Of a stretch of DNA of 64,000 nt, positions 63,551 through 64,000 are shown in pieces. The notes under the pieces are model-generated. The model was not told the origin of the DNA and made no database searches. It saw nothing but the letters and a program-made list of their open reading frames with translations. Both the position numbers and the translations under genes were made by a program. Source of the DNA: Candidatus Nucleicultrix amoebiphila FS5 (GTDB lineage: Bacteria; Pseudomonadota; Alphaproteobacteria; Caedimonadales; Nucleicultricaceae); NCBI RefSeq assembly GCF_002117145.1, contig NZ_CP008743.1, forward strand, positions 1,426,001 through 1,490,000, written 5' to 3'. Position 1 is the first letter of the stretch; each line of letters opens with the position of its first letter.

Positions 63551-64000
63551 TTAAGAAGCCTTTTTTAAACCACTATCGTTTTCAAGTGTAATATTCTGCA
63601 AAGCGTTGTTTAAATCATCCATTGCTTTTTCGAATTCTTCAGCAGTGAGCAATTTTGTCGAGACCAATTTTGAACCTTCATACTCATATCCCGTAAACGT
63701 AATATCAGGATCATAGACTTGAAGAGCCTTTTCAACATCTTCCACATGTTTCTTTTTATCATCAATAAAGACAATGTGACTGAAAGTGTTGTTTGCATAT
63801 TTCAAAAATTCTACCAGGATGGCGCCTTTGTTGACGTTTATACCTATAGGGTCGCTGGCATGAATAACGCCCTCTTTAAATTCTGGATAACGGCCAAAGG
63901 TAGGTTCAAAATTATCAAAAATCTTAGGCGATAGATCAGGGAAGGAACCGCTGAAATCGAGACCCAAATTTTTGTAGGTCATGAGGCGATTGTCGAGGAG
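63551..64000 (-). CDS. DUF2608 (HAD-like) protein, 3' part (runs off the window)
   Basis: The frame is open through the right edge, so the N-terminus is outside. The visible 150 residues contain LLDNRLMTYKNLGLDFSGSF, then GVIHASD, KGAILVEFLKYANNTFSHIVFIDDKKKHVEDVEKAL and ITFTGYEYEGSK (in pieces), which fit the DUF2608 family of HAD-like proteins known mainly from Legionella, Chlamydia-like and Holosporales-like intracellular bacteria. The FIDDKKKHV part is the HAD acidic motif. The signal peptide and first motif, if present, are beyond the edge. Confidence 0.7.
   Translation of the reverse strand, partial: LLDNRLMTYKNLGLDFSGSFPDLSPKIFDNFEPTFGRYPEFKEGVIHASDPIGINVNKGAILVEFLKYANNTFSHIVFIDDKKKHVEDVEKALQVYDPDITFTGYEYEGSKLVSTKLLTAEEFEKAMDDLNNALQNITLENDSGLKKAS

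Overview
The window is a chromosomal segment of an AT-rich alphaproteobacterium, most likely a host-associated member of the Holosporales (Caedibacter/Paracaedibacter-like). The placement rests on gene order and family types I recognise, not on a database search: rpsF-rpsR-DUF2232, rpsU divergent from a COQ9 gene, a DivL-type PAS/kinase-like protein, SURF1 and heme A synthase (aerobic, mitochondria-like respiration), the three-gene pntA1-pntA2-pntB transhydrogenase, a DUF2608 gene, and many unrecognised exported coiled-coil or low-complexity proteins of the kind seen in intracellular bacteria. I see no insertion sequence, CRISPR array, prophage or rRNA. The only RNA gene I can support is a tRNA-Arg.

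Layout. 1-1,040: ribosomal protein operon (minus). 1,240-6,040: small genes with their own promoters (2H phosphoesterase, trypsin-like protease, exported methyltransferase, LRR protein), then tRNA-Arg. 6,110-9,190: a degenerate HAD-UbiA protein, an SPFH/NfeD operon and a flavin reductase. 9,290-12,650: motAB, without other flagellar genes here, then lysS. 12,830-15,080: a VanX-type dipeptidase and a WYL regulator-VOC-EVE operon. 15,120-21,750: the DivL-like protein, ferredoxin-NADP reductase, an MFS transporter and an exported SDR.

21,850-25,620: the most unusual locus. A four-TM protein that reads as a pentameric ligand-gated ion channel lies 2 nt upstream of an exported protein fusing a degenerate PPP-type phosphatase fold to a LivK-type ligand-binding domain. 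25,750-30,150: CDGSH protein, RNase HI, small exported proteins, a DsbD-like reductase and AlgH. 30,190-37,440: M16 peptidase, SURF1, cox3, a peptide-binding protein, tldD and heme A synthase, the remains of the usual alphaproteobacterial cytochrome oxidase cluster. 37,600-50,410: YggT, folD, two large AsmA/YhdP envelope proteins, GDPD, Ogt, an antiporter, superoxide dismutase, a POT transporter and a LysE exporter.

50,520-54,720: a long exported coiled-coil protein with nearly identical 231-bp internal repeats, another exported protein, and about 1 kb of noncoding DNA with GC-rich direct repeats and a long hairpin. 54,726-58,690: rpsU, COQ9 and pnt. 58,830-64,000: two exported low-complexity proteins (one with a nuclear-localisation-like cluster), an exported Memo-AMMECR1 fusion and a truncated DUF2608 gene.

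Two themes recur. Several enzymes whose relatives are cytosolic carry signal peptides here (methyltransferase, SDR, Memo-AMMECR1, PPP phosphatase), which suggests families recruited to the envelope or to secretion. Two genes with good Shine-Dalgarno sites (the POT transporter and the YhdP-like gene) appear to lack a normal start codon at proper spacing.
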